In this document: positions 33,153 through 45,800 of the stretch, one piece after another
Layout: the number at the start of each line of letters is the position of its first letter
How positions within the stretch are numbered: the first letter of the stretch is position 1
Source: Helianthus annuus
Lineage: Eukaryota > Streptophyta > Magnoliopsida > Asterales > Asteraceae
Direction of reading: 5' to 3'
DNA length: 64,000 nt
NCBI RefSeq assembly: GCF_002127325.2
Contig: NC_035441.2
Coordinates: forward strand, 149,700,124 to 149,764,123
The notes under the pieces: model-generated
The model's input: the letters and a program-made list of their open reading frames with translations, nothing else
The model's database searches: none
What the model was told of the DNA's origin: nothing
Translations under genes and position numbers: made by a program

Positions 33153-34547
33153 GCTGCATGATTGGGCGATGATGGATATTTGTGACTAGGCCGGAGCCCA
33201 ATTTTTTAAGTATGGTAGTGGTTTGTGGTTGTGGTATTTGGAACAATTATGGTCTGTAATCTTTGAACAATAGTTTTTAGGGTTAAGGATCCTGGATCCT
33301 TTGAACAATAGGTAGGATTACAAAAGGTGGAGGGATCCTCTGTTTGGGGGATGAAGCCTTTGTGATCCTGCCGCTTTTATTTTCCTGCACATGCTAAGAC
33401 CGCATAGACAATGGACACCCTTTGCCAACCCATGTGGACGGGCCACGTTTTGCTGGTAGAAATGTGGGTTGGCAATTTTGACAACTTTTGAAGGGTTAAT
33501 CCTTTCGTTAATAAATAAAATCTTAAACTTTTGTCGCTTATCTTGTGTTATTATCCTTTTTATTTTCAATTGTTTTGGGCACATGTTTGTTTGAGTAAGA
33601 AAAGTTGAGCAAATTATGTTTAAGAAGTTTAGGATATGATCCTGGATCAAATATCCTATAATCGAAAATTTTCAAGGTAGTTTATTTTAAGGATCATAGG
33701 TTCAGTTGTCAAGGTCTAAAGGGTATTCAAATGAAGAATGAAATTGAAAATAGTTAAAGATCATACCTGAGGATCCAAGTTAGGATCCTAACCTTTAATC
33801 GGGATAACCATAAGTAAAACTTTAATGGATAATAAGGATTAAGGATCCTTAAATGTTTAACTTCGAGAACCTGAAAAATGGAATATAACTTGGGACTAAG
33901 CCAATATAAAAGATAAGTTAGTAACTGGGGACAAGCCCATAGGATCACTGAGGATGATCCCAAAGGATCACTGGGGACAAGCCCAAAGGATAACTGGGGA
34001 CAAGCCCAAAGGATAACTGGGGACAAGCCCAAAGGATCGTATGTAAACTGGAGTATGGCCCTTACTAGCGACTATCCAAACTTAGTGACATGAAAATGTC
34101 AAAACCTTAGCTAACGTGAAAACGTTAGAAACCTTATGAACGGATGTATGGTACGTCTACCATTATACGTAGGATCCTGGGTATAGCCAGTACGATGAGG
34201 TTGTCAGCCCCGAAAGTGGGTACTGGTCCCAAAGACGTGAACTATATCAGGATCATCGTGCGCTGCTGGCAGAAACTGGGGATAATCCCAAGGATAACTG
34301 GGGTTAGACCCAAGGATCTGCGTTGCTTTTGAAGATCTTTGACGATTTGCTGTAGATACCTGAACTATCATAACTCAAATGGTTCGTGAGAAGAGGATGA
34401 AGGATACAGGATCCTTATCCTTTGGTAAAAAGTAAGGAAGTGTAAATGTTTTAAGACAAGGACATTACCAGATTGAGGATCACTGACATCACCGGGATCC
34501 TTTGAGGATACTTCAATATAAGGATCACATGCTTTGAAGGATCACGT
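33153..34547 (-). other. 3' untranslated region of element C between integrase and antisense gene
   Basis: About 1.4 kb without a gene. It contains the tandem repeat at 33922-34036 and diverged units to about 34320 (ACTGGGGATAATCCCAAGG). It is very rich in GGATC. A Tat 3' region with variable tandem repeats is usual for the lineage. Confidence 0.75.
33922..34036. repeat. Tandem repeat of 23-24 bp in element C 3' region
   Basis: About five units of ATAACTGGGGACAAGCCCAAAGG; related single units continue to 34320. Each contains the small inverted repeat GGG-(ACAAG)-CCC. Confidence 0.9.
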
Positions 34548-36467
<1,920 letters not shown>

Positions 36468-36483
36468 CTCTGGTTTCCTTCAT

Positions 36484-37674
36484 GATCCTTAACAAGGACA
36501 GCACTTACAGTGGTTGAGGATACCGCCAAATATAAGGATAACACATCTCCTTTTTCGGGCTTTGATAATGCTGGTGCTGAGGACATATATTCTTTAAGGG
36601 CTTGTAAAGCATTTGTTTCTCAGTCCATTCAAACTTCTTGTTCTTCCTTAGGATATCGTAAAATTCTTTACATTTTTCTGAGGATTTTGATATGAACCTG
36701 TTCAGAGCTGCTATCCTGCCTGTTAGCCTTTGCACATCCTTAGCATTGGCAGGGGACTTGATGTTCACTAGTGCTTTAATTTGCTCCGCACTTGCTTCAA
36801 TACCTCTCTGAGTTACCATATATCCTAGGAATTTACCTGCCTTAACACCAAAGTGGCACTTCGAAGGATTAAGCTTCATGTTATAATTATCAAGGATATC
36901 AAATGCTTCCTCCAAATCCCTTAGGTGATCCTCAGCTTTCTTTGATTTGACTACCATATCATCTATGTATACATCCATAGTTTGTCCAATTTGATCTTTG
37001 AACATCATATTCACCAGCCTTTGATATGTTGCACCTGCATTTCTTAATCCAAAAGGCATGGCAATATAACAGTACAAACCTGTTGGGGTCATAAAGGCTG
37101 TATCCTCTTGGTCAGATGGTTCCATCTGAATTTGTTGGAATCCAGATGATGCATCCATAAAGGTCAACAGTTCATGCCCCGCTGTTGCATCCACCATGGA
37201 GTCAATGTGGGGTAATGGGAAAGGATCCTTGGGACATGCCTTATTCAGATCAGTGAAATCGACACATACCTTCCACTTTCCGTTTTTCTTTTGGACAACG
37301 ACCATATTGGCTAACCATTTTAGATACTTTTCCTCTCTGATCATGCCTGCTCGAAGTAGTCTCTCTACTTCTTCTTGGATAATGGCATTCCTTTCTGGTG
37401 CAAACTTCCTCCTTTTTTGATGGATTGGTTTGATAGACCTGTCAATGCCAAGTTTGTGAGTAATAATATCCTTAGATATACCTGTCATATCTTCATGTTT
37501 CCAAGCAAAGGTAGATTTTCTTCTTTTGAGGAATGATATTAAGTCTTCTTTCATCTTGCCAAGGATCCCTGATCCGATATAGATTTTTGATTCAGGATCA
37601 CTAGGATCCAAGAGGATTTCATCCACATCTTGTTCCCTTGCCTCCAAGACATTCCTCGGAGGATACTGTAATTG
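36484..37674 (-). pseudogene. Element C reverse transcriptase
   Basis: This frame follows directly, in the same frame, after the TAG at 37675-37677, with no ATG needed. It shows the RT motifs KKNGKWKVCVDFTDLNKACP, then MDASSGFQQIQM, then MPFGLRNAGATYQRL, and the active site YIDDMVVKSK. Near 36590 a 1-nt change shifts the frame (EWTEKQ), and near 36484 a deletion joins KDHEG directly to KPEMSGRM-type sequence; by comparison with D about 58 codons are missing. The RT catalytic core is intact; the frame of the 3' part is not. Confidence 0.87.
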
Positions 37675-37680
37675 CTATTG
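37669..37680 (-). promoter_or_regulatory. Putative readthrough signal CAA TAG CAA TTA between PR and RT of element C
   Basis: On the minus strand the PR frame ends CAA TAG and continues CAA TTA CAG in the same frame into RT without another stop. TAG followed by CARYYA is the tobamovirus-type leaky stop context. In element D the same place reads TAA CAA TTA (42836-42844). That it works as readthrough in plants is inferred. Confidence 0.65.
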
Positions 37681-38960
37681 CTCCCTTGGCTTCGAGGTTG
37701 GCTTCATGGATGATGTATAACAATCCTTAGCCTCCTGTTGATCACTGTTGATCTTGATTATCCCCCATGGGCTAGGGAGTTTCACACATTGATGATAGGT
37801 GGATGGGACTGCTTTCATATCATGTATCCAGGGCCTGCCAAGGATAACATTGCAACAAGATAAACAGTCAATAACACAAAATTTTTGATAATTATGTAAT
37901 CCTTCCACGTAGATTGGGAGTTTGATGTCCCCCAGAGTTTTCTTCGTTTCTCCACTGAATCCTACAAGCACGGAGGATCTCGGTGTGATGTCTGATTCTG
38001 GGATACCCATTTTCTTCAGAACATCAAGCTGGATAATGTTCACTGAGCTTCCTCCATCGATAAGGATCCTGCGGACAAAATGGTTAGAGATAAAGAGAGT
38101 AATAACCAAACTATCATGATGAGGATCCTGAATATTGACGCGATCATCCTCATCAAACGTTATTATCTTCCCCTCTGAGACACTTGATGTTCTAATAGGC
38201 CTTTCTCCATTATCCATTTTTGACTCCTTTGCATGCCTTTTGGCCGCCGAGAAGGATGTACCACAGATGTCTGATCCTCCGGAAATAAAGTTGATCACTT
38301 GTGCATTTGCCGGAGGTGCTGGAGCCTTCTCAGGGATCCTTTCAGGATCCTGAGTCCTTTGCTTTTTTCTTCCCAATAATTCTTTTAGGTGCCCCTTGCT
38401 TAACAGATATCCAATCTCTTTCCTTAAAGCTATGCATTCTTCAGTTAGATGCCCGAAATCCTCATGGTATGCACACCATTTTGACTTGTCTTTAGTCCCG
38501 GATGGTTTATCATTCTTCCTGGGCCACCTAGCTTTTTCACCTAGATTCTGCATTGCAAGGATTAGTTCATGATTATCAACGGAAAAACAATATTCTGAGA
38601 TTGGAGGATAATCCTCATCATCCTCTTCTTGGTCAACAGTGTGCACATTCTGGTTCTCATTTCTATGGTAGGATTTGAATTTGTTGTTCTTGAAGGAGGA
38701 TCCTTGCTTCTCCTGTTTTGAGGATCCTACTTGTCTCTCCTGGATCCTCTTGTCATCCTCCAGCCGGATGAACCTGAGTGCCCGAGTTCTTACTTCATCT
38801 AAATTCCTGCATGGTGTCATAACAAGATCATCATAGAATAATGAATCCTTAAGCAGTCCCATTTTGAAGGCTTCAACAGCCGTAGCCATATCCAGGTTGG
38901 GAATGTCCAAGGATTCTTTACTAAATTTAGTTATGTAATCCCTTAATGATTCATTATGAC
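37675..38960 (-). pseudogene. Element C gag C-terminal part and protease
   Basis: The frame runs from about 38960 to the TAG at 37675. It contains the end of gag (DMATAVEAFKMGLLKDSLFY), a CHHC zinc knuckle (CAYHEDFGHLTEEC) and an aspartic protease with RRILIDGGSSVNII, where the active-site triad is D-G-G rather than D-T/S-G, and ILGRPWIHDM. It is set off from the gag N-terminal part by an 8-bp duplication at 38978-38993. Confidence 0.86.
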
Positions 38961-38966
38961 CTTGGG

Positions 38967-40271
38967 TTACCCTATATAAATCACTAAATCACTGGTTAAT
39001 CTTTCAAATTTTCTACTACAAGAGAATTGGTTATTGAATAAATTAACTAAATTAGCAAATGAAGTAATAGAGTAGGGGGGAAGACTTAGCAGCCACTTAA
39101 GAGCTGATCCAGTAAGAGTGGATCCAAATCCTTTACATAGGCATGCTTCCTTCAGCTTTTCTGGGATAGGATTGATCTCCATCCTCTCCCTGTATTGTGC
39201 TATGTGCTCCTCTGGATCCGTTGTACCATCATACAGCTTCATAGTAGGGATATGGAACCTTTTGGGTACCTCTGCATCACAAATAGGTGGTGCAAAGCGA
39301 GATACCTTGTGGCTTCCATCTGCAATCTCTGGGATAGGCTTCACTACCCCTGGAACACTTGAGATCATATCTTTTAGCTTCTGCAATTCCCTGGCCATAG
39401 CATGATTGACACCTGTATCCTGCATGAATCCATGGTTAGTAGTAAGATGATTATTTAAAGTGTTACCTCCCATTGAGTTCAAGTTAGTGAATCCATATTG
39501 CTGGGATTCGGGGATAACGGAGGGACCAGTGGAAGCGATGGTCTGCATTGGAATGAAGTCCACCTGATGGACATCTAGACTTCCTGTTTGCAAACTTTTT
39601 AGGGATCCTGGCATCTGGAAGGATCCTGGTATTTGGAAGGATCCTGGTATCTGGGATGATCCTGGAACGAAGGAGGATCCTTGAACCTGGGATGATCCTG
39701 GAACGAAGGAGGATCCTTGAACCTGGGATGATCCTGGAATAAAGTAGGATCCTTGAAACTGCTGTGCTCCCGGATAGGCTCCCGAATTCATGAAGGATCC
39801 CATATGCTGGGGATAGGATCCTGCCGGCTGAAAGTGTGAGCCTGATGCCTGAGTCATTGCTGTCGATCCGAGGTGCAATCCTCTTGATTCTCCCATAATT
39901 TGCACGTCTGGAATTCCTGATGGCTGAGAAGTAATCATTGGAGTATCAAAGCTCAAGGATTTGGGCATCAGTGGGGAATGATCCTCTGCCGTTTTCTTTT
40001 GTCTTTTGAGATCTCCAATTTCCCTGAGGATCCTTTCATTAGTTTCATCCTGCCGCTGCATACGATCCTTCATCTGCAAAATCAAAGTAAATACATCACT
40101 AGTACTGGGAATATAAGAATTCATAGCAGAAGGAGATGGAGTTTTAGAATTAGTAGGAGTTTGTCTCTTCTCAGCATTCTTCTGGGATCCTGCCGGTGGT
40201 GGAGGCAGAATGTTCTGGGACGAGGTGACTGCAGACATTGCCGTGGACATGTTTTTCAATGATGAAGCCAT
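38967..40271 (-). pseudogene. Element C gag, N-terminal and middle part
   Basis: Starts at ATG 40271 (MASSLKNMSTAMSAV); an upstream in-frame start is possible but D supports this one. It has a repeat region (FVPGSSQVQGSS, QIPGSFQMPGS; 39600-39790) of 10-12-residue units, and the gag core PKRFHIPTMKLYDGTTDPEE, then CLCKGFGSTLTGSALKWL and FNNQFSCSRKFERL. At 38978-38993 the 8-bp string AAATCACT (plus strand) is duplicated, which shifts the frame to a stop at 38967. D, which lacks the duplication, reads through here. Confidence 0.87.
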
Positions 40272-40348
40272 GTAATTTTTTGAAATGATTTCGAACAAAA
40301 GGTTTTCTTATGAATGAAGCACCAATTGCCCCACGGTGGGCGCCAAAC

Positions 40349-41069
40349 TGTTTTGGTCAAAAATCACACAAGGATAATGTAACTAAACTTTATGTAAACG
40401 GGGTATGATGCTTGGTTAATTATAAAAGTAAAGGATCACTTTTGTGAGAAATATGCAAAGACACAATGATTTATACGAGGAAAAAGCCCTTGATCAATGT
40501 ATGATCTCCGGCATAAAAAACCTCGGGTGATGGCAACTACCGATCACCAACTTCAATATAAGAAAAATATAGTTACAACTTCGGATGATAATGAGCTGAG
40601 TACAAGGATCACTATAGTTTCGAGTGTCTAAGCGTGTGAGAATTGTGTTGTGTGTCGTCGTGTGTTCTTCCAAATGAGGAAGAGTGGTATTTATACAAGT
40701 GTAGGTGACCTATTTTAGGTAAAAAGACTAATAATCAGCTCATTACCCCCTTAGAAATAAAAGACAATCTAGCCTAAATTGCCGCCCATAAATTAAGCTA
40801 AGTTTCCATATCCTTTGCAACGTCTATCTTCGATTAAGCTCATGCTATAATTGTGAAGACGCGTCCCTTGATTATGATGCTAAGAGCGTATCCTGCTAGA
40901 TGTTCCTGCAAAATAACATTGTTTTAAACGAAGGTAACTGTTAGCATGAGGATCCTTTGATGGTCCATGATCCTGATCCTGAAGTCCTGCTACTGTCTGC
41001 CAAAGAAACAAGGATCACTGGTTAGGATCACGTATAAGGATCACGTATAATAAAAATCCAGCCCTAACA
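40349..41069 (-). repeat. Element C 5' LTR
   Basis: 721 bp. A minus-strand TATA box (TATAAATA) lies at 40688-40695. The Tat primer site TTTGGCGCCCACCGTGGGG follows on the minus strand at 40329-40347. Confidence 0.95.
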
Positions 41070-42838
41070 CTAACGGTGTTGGATCTTTGCAGGATGCAGG
41101 TATAACATCAGCACTGTCTAAAGAGCTTCATAAGCTGAAGGACATGATATCTAGTGTATCTGGGGTGGTGCAGCCAATTCCTGAAGTGTCCTAGGATAGC
41201 CACAAAATATCACGGTTTGCATATCCCATTTGTGATACTGAAATCCCAAAAAGATTTCAAACCCCCAACATGAAACTCTATGACGAAACTACGGATCCTG
41301 AGGAGCATATCACCCACTATAGGGAAAGGATGGAAATTAATCCTATCCCCCCAAATCTCAAAGAAGCATGCTTGTGCAAGGGTTTCGGCTCTACCTTAAC
41401 AGGATCAGCCCTAAAATGGATGTTAAACGTTCCTCCTCACTCAATTACTTCTTTTGCCCATTTAGTTAATTTACTTAATAATCAATTTTCCTGCAGCCGA
41501 AGTTTTAAGAAACTAACCAGTGACCTTTACAGGATAACTCAAGGACCTCAGGAATCCTTGAGGGATTATGTGAATAAGTTTAGTCGGGAATCCTTAGATA
41601 TCCCGCACCTTGATGTTGCAACAGCTGTGCAGGCTTTCAAGATGGGATTGTAAAAAGATTCCCAGTTTTACCAAGATCTTGTAATGAATCCCTGCAGGAA
41701 TCTGGATGAAGCTCGTAAAAGGGCATTGAGATACATTCGGCTGGAGGATGACAAAAAGATGCAAGAAAGAATGAATTCGTCCACAACCTATGAGTCAACC
41801 AACAGGAAATCAGAATCCTCGTATAAACCATATCGCTCAAAGCCATATGGCAGAAATGATAGCAAAAAAGTTAATGCTGTTGAAGATGAGGATCCTGAGG
41901 AGTATCCTGAGTTGTCTGAATATTGTTTTTTTGTTAATATACCTGAATTAATGTATGCTATGCGGGGTTTAGGAGACAAAGCCAGGTGGCCTCACAAAAA
42001 TCAACAAAAAGCTGATTGGAATGATAAGTCCAAATGGTGTGCCTTCCACGAGGATTTCGGACATATCATCGAGGATTGCATTGCTCTAAGGAAAGAAATA
42101 AGCTACCTGCTGAGCAAGGGATACCTAAAGGATCTGCTGGGAAAAAAGAAGAATAAAGGGCAGGATCCTGAGAAGGATCCTGAACGAGCAGCATCACCCC
42201 CAGCAGATGCCAAAATAATTAACTTTATTTCAGGAGGATCCGATATTTGCGGGACTTCATATTCCGCAGCCAAGAGACATGCAAAGGAAGCTTAGGCAGA
42301 AAGATGGGAAAAGCCGACTAGGATGACGACGCTCACAACTGACAAAGTGATCACTTTTGATAGTGATGACAGGGATACTGTTCAGGATCCTCACCATGAT
42401 GCTTTAGTAATTACTTTGTATATCGCTAACCATTCTGTTCGCAGAATACTGGTAGACAACGGCAGTTCCGTCAACATAATTCAACTAGAGACGTTAAAAA
42501 GAATCAATGTATCCCCGATGGATATTACTTCGAAGTCCGCCGTGCTCGTCGGGTTCAGTGGAGAAGCCAGGAATACCGTGGGGGAGATAAAATTACCAGT
42601 ATATGTTGAAGGAGTCAATTCAATACAACGCTTTTACGTGATGGACTCACTATCCTGCTATAACATTATATTGGGTAGGTCTTGGATCCATGATATGAAA
42701 GCTGTGCCATCGACTTATCATCAATGTATCAAGATCCCTACGCCTTGGGGAGTTGTCAAAGTGGATAGTGACCAGCAAGAAGCAAAGGAATGCTACTTAT
42801 CATCCATGAAATCCTCTACCAAGCCCAATGCGGCATAA
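41070..42838 (+). pseudogene. Element D gag (rest) and protease
   Basis: This continues gag after element C: KELHKLKDMISSVSGVVQPI, a TAG at 41190, then MKLYDETTDPEEH, CLCKGFGSTLTGSALKWM and NNQFSCSRSFKKL, a TAA at 41651, and the knuckle CAFHEDFGHIIEDC. After a TAG at 42293 comes protease with RRILVDNGSSVNII (D-N-G) and ILGRSWIHDM. It ends at TAA 42836-42838, homologous to the TAG of C and followed by CAA TTA in the same frame. Confidence 0.86.
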
Positions 42839-45800
42839 CAATTAAAGATGCGGGCCCATGATATTCTGGAGGCTTCTGAGCAGGATGTAAAGAAAATTAT
42901 CCTGGATCAGGATAACCCGGATATCTCAGTGCTCGTAGGAACCAATATCCCTCATGTGACAACTGTCAAATTTGCATGCATCCGTATGTTTAATTAATAT
43001 TGATTTATGCTTAATGACTGTGCTTAATTACAACTGTTGATTTAAACTGCTTTCTGATTTCTGTTACATACATACACATGCATCACATTCATACTGTCAC
43101 TCCATTTATTACACACAACCTTTAGTGACAAACTTGATGCACAAAGCACAGTTAGCACAGTGAGCGGGTAACTCAGATACATGCTGACAATACCAGCACA
43201 TAGACAGACACTATATTGAGGCCCAGTAAGAGCCAGAGACAAGGTACTACACTAGTAGGGAGTGTAGGGAAGTAAGGACCATAAAACTGCGTCACTAGGT
43301 GATAGTTTAGGGGCCGGAAAGTGCCTAAAACACACTCTAAATGCATAATTCTGCACTTAATAGCAAAAATTCAGCATTTAATAATGCTAGTAAGGTGCAA
43401 AAACTTGACAAAATGGTCCTAGATACTTTCAAAAGTGTCGGGAATTAAAAATGTCACTAAAAGTATTATAAAAGACACCTTATGGATTAATTAAACACTT
43501 TAACGGACAACACCCAACCGGACAACCGGACATTACCCGAAACACAAAAATATTGCCAAACACATTGTTTTTATTTTGCTAAGCTAGTTAAGGTCCCCGA
43601 ACACCCTAACACACTATATAATTAATAACACACCAAAACCCACTAACTAAACATTTGATTTCTAACTAATCACTAACTAATAAGTTACAACCCAACCAAG
43701 CACACCCCCCAACCGGTTGTGAAAGTGGGACACACCCACTTAATTTTTTTGATTTGTTTATTGGAATGGTAGAGTACTTAGGAGACATGAGGACTAATGG
43801 GTAATGCATGATGAAGAATCTCTATATAATCCTCTAGATAATTACCATCTTTCATCATTCACAATCAACAAACTCCATTTTCTCTCCTCTCTTCTCTTGA
43901 TCGGCCGAAACCACACACACCACCATCACCACCTTCAAGTTTCATTCCAAGCAATCTACATACTTCCAAGGGTGTTAGTGATCATACAAACAAGCTCGGT
44001 GTGTTCGGAAGCTCAAGGACCTCTCTCATTTTCTTTTATCCACCACTTTTATACTCTTGAACTCCCCTAGCCCTGTGCTAGTGGTAAGTCTCTTAGATCT
44101 TCATTCTCTTCATGTTTTTGACGGTTAATAGTAAAAGAATGATGAAATCTCAAGAAAATACTAAAAACACAAACAAAGTCTTGAACATAAACTAACTTAG
44201 TGATAAAGTATGGTTAAAATGATGAAGAAATCATGAGATTTATGTGTTGTGATGCTTGTTGGTTATTGTTTGCTAGTAGAAATGATATGAATCATCATAT
44301 GGACTTGCTAGATCATGATTAAAAACATGAACTAGCAAGATGAGAAAGTTAGAAATGTGTAGGATGATGGAATCATCCACACATAAACTATGAACTTGAA
44401 TAAATAAATGTTTTCTTGAAAAATAAAGATCAAAGTGGGTTATAATCTTGTAGGTCTAAAAATCCATGAGTGGTTTTTCGAAAGAACCAAGTGAAAAGTA
44501 TGAGTTTCGTTAAAACTTGGATCTTACATAAACTAACCTCATTTTTGGTGGATAAACAAGTGTAGAAACACTTGTGTAAAAGAAAATTTCACAAGGAAAT
44601 ATTTTTAGAAAATATGACTAGAAGTTGTGAAAATTCAAACTCTTTAAAAATGAAGTTTTTAAGGAACTAGTCACATTTTTTTAAAGATAACAAGACTTAC
44701 AAAGTATGCTAGTAAGTTACTACACATTTTTTTAAATTTTCGAGTTCATAAGTTTATAGTTTATGCTTGTTTTTGACAAGTTTGGTAAATAGAGATTGTA
44801 TGTTGTTGATTGCGAATCGTTTGAATAAATTTTTGAAAAGAAAATGATATGCTAATAAGCATGGACGCCTCCATTTACAAAGGAAACTCTGGCGAAATTT
44901 TTCTAAAAATCCAACACTTAGAAAATATTTTTCTAGCAAGTGCTACAATTATATTTGATCTTGTTTTCAAAATAAACTTCGCCATGAATTTATTTACAAA
45001 AATACCAAGTCCCGGAGGTTGATTTTCGTAAATAAAAATCTGATAAATATATATTTTGAATATATATTTTATACTAAAACACTTATGTGATTGTTTGTTT
45101 ATTCTGTGAACTAGTTATGTTTTTTAAGGGTAAAATAATATAACTCACAAATTACCATGAACTTTTACAACTCCAACATAATACCAAAAATCACAAGGAA
45201 TAAATACTTAAGTTACACGCATAATATTGTGAAACCGAATACAAAAACGTGACTTATGAAATATTTCGGGATATACCGTTACACTATATTTTTGGTAAAT
45301 CTTATTTTGGAAATGAAAGAGGTGAAAATAATATTTGTAAATATTACCAAGTTTATCATATTTTTGACAACGAGAAAATAAATTATTTTTGGGAGTTAAA
45401 AAAATATTTTCCTAGTATATTTAGAAGATGTATAATTTTTGAGAAAAAATATATATTTTCTGGGACAATACATGATTGAACAAAATAAGTTTATATATAT
45501 TTAAGTGAGACTTGAAATATATGGTTTTGGAAATATATATTGGGAATATATTAATATATTTTTATTTGGAACAATACACCGAAATACGACGCCATTACTT
45601 GGCAAGATATACAAATACAAACACGAAAATACATGTATGAGATACCCCCACCCTTGGAAAGGAAATACGAAGTTAAAATACTTGAGAAGTAGTAATACGA
45701 AATATTGATTAACAATTATTCCAAACATTAACTATAATTTAAAGTTAAAATAATTATTTTAACTAATAATTATAACCTGGAATATATTTGGGAACACAAG

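Noticed and set aside
33754..34032. Minus-strand ORF with repeated GLVPS and PLGL motifs
   Set aside because: Translation of the 24-bp tandem repeat in the C 3' region.
41637..41979. Minus-strand ORFs opposite element D gag
   Set aside because: Shadows of gag in a degenerate element.
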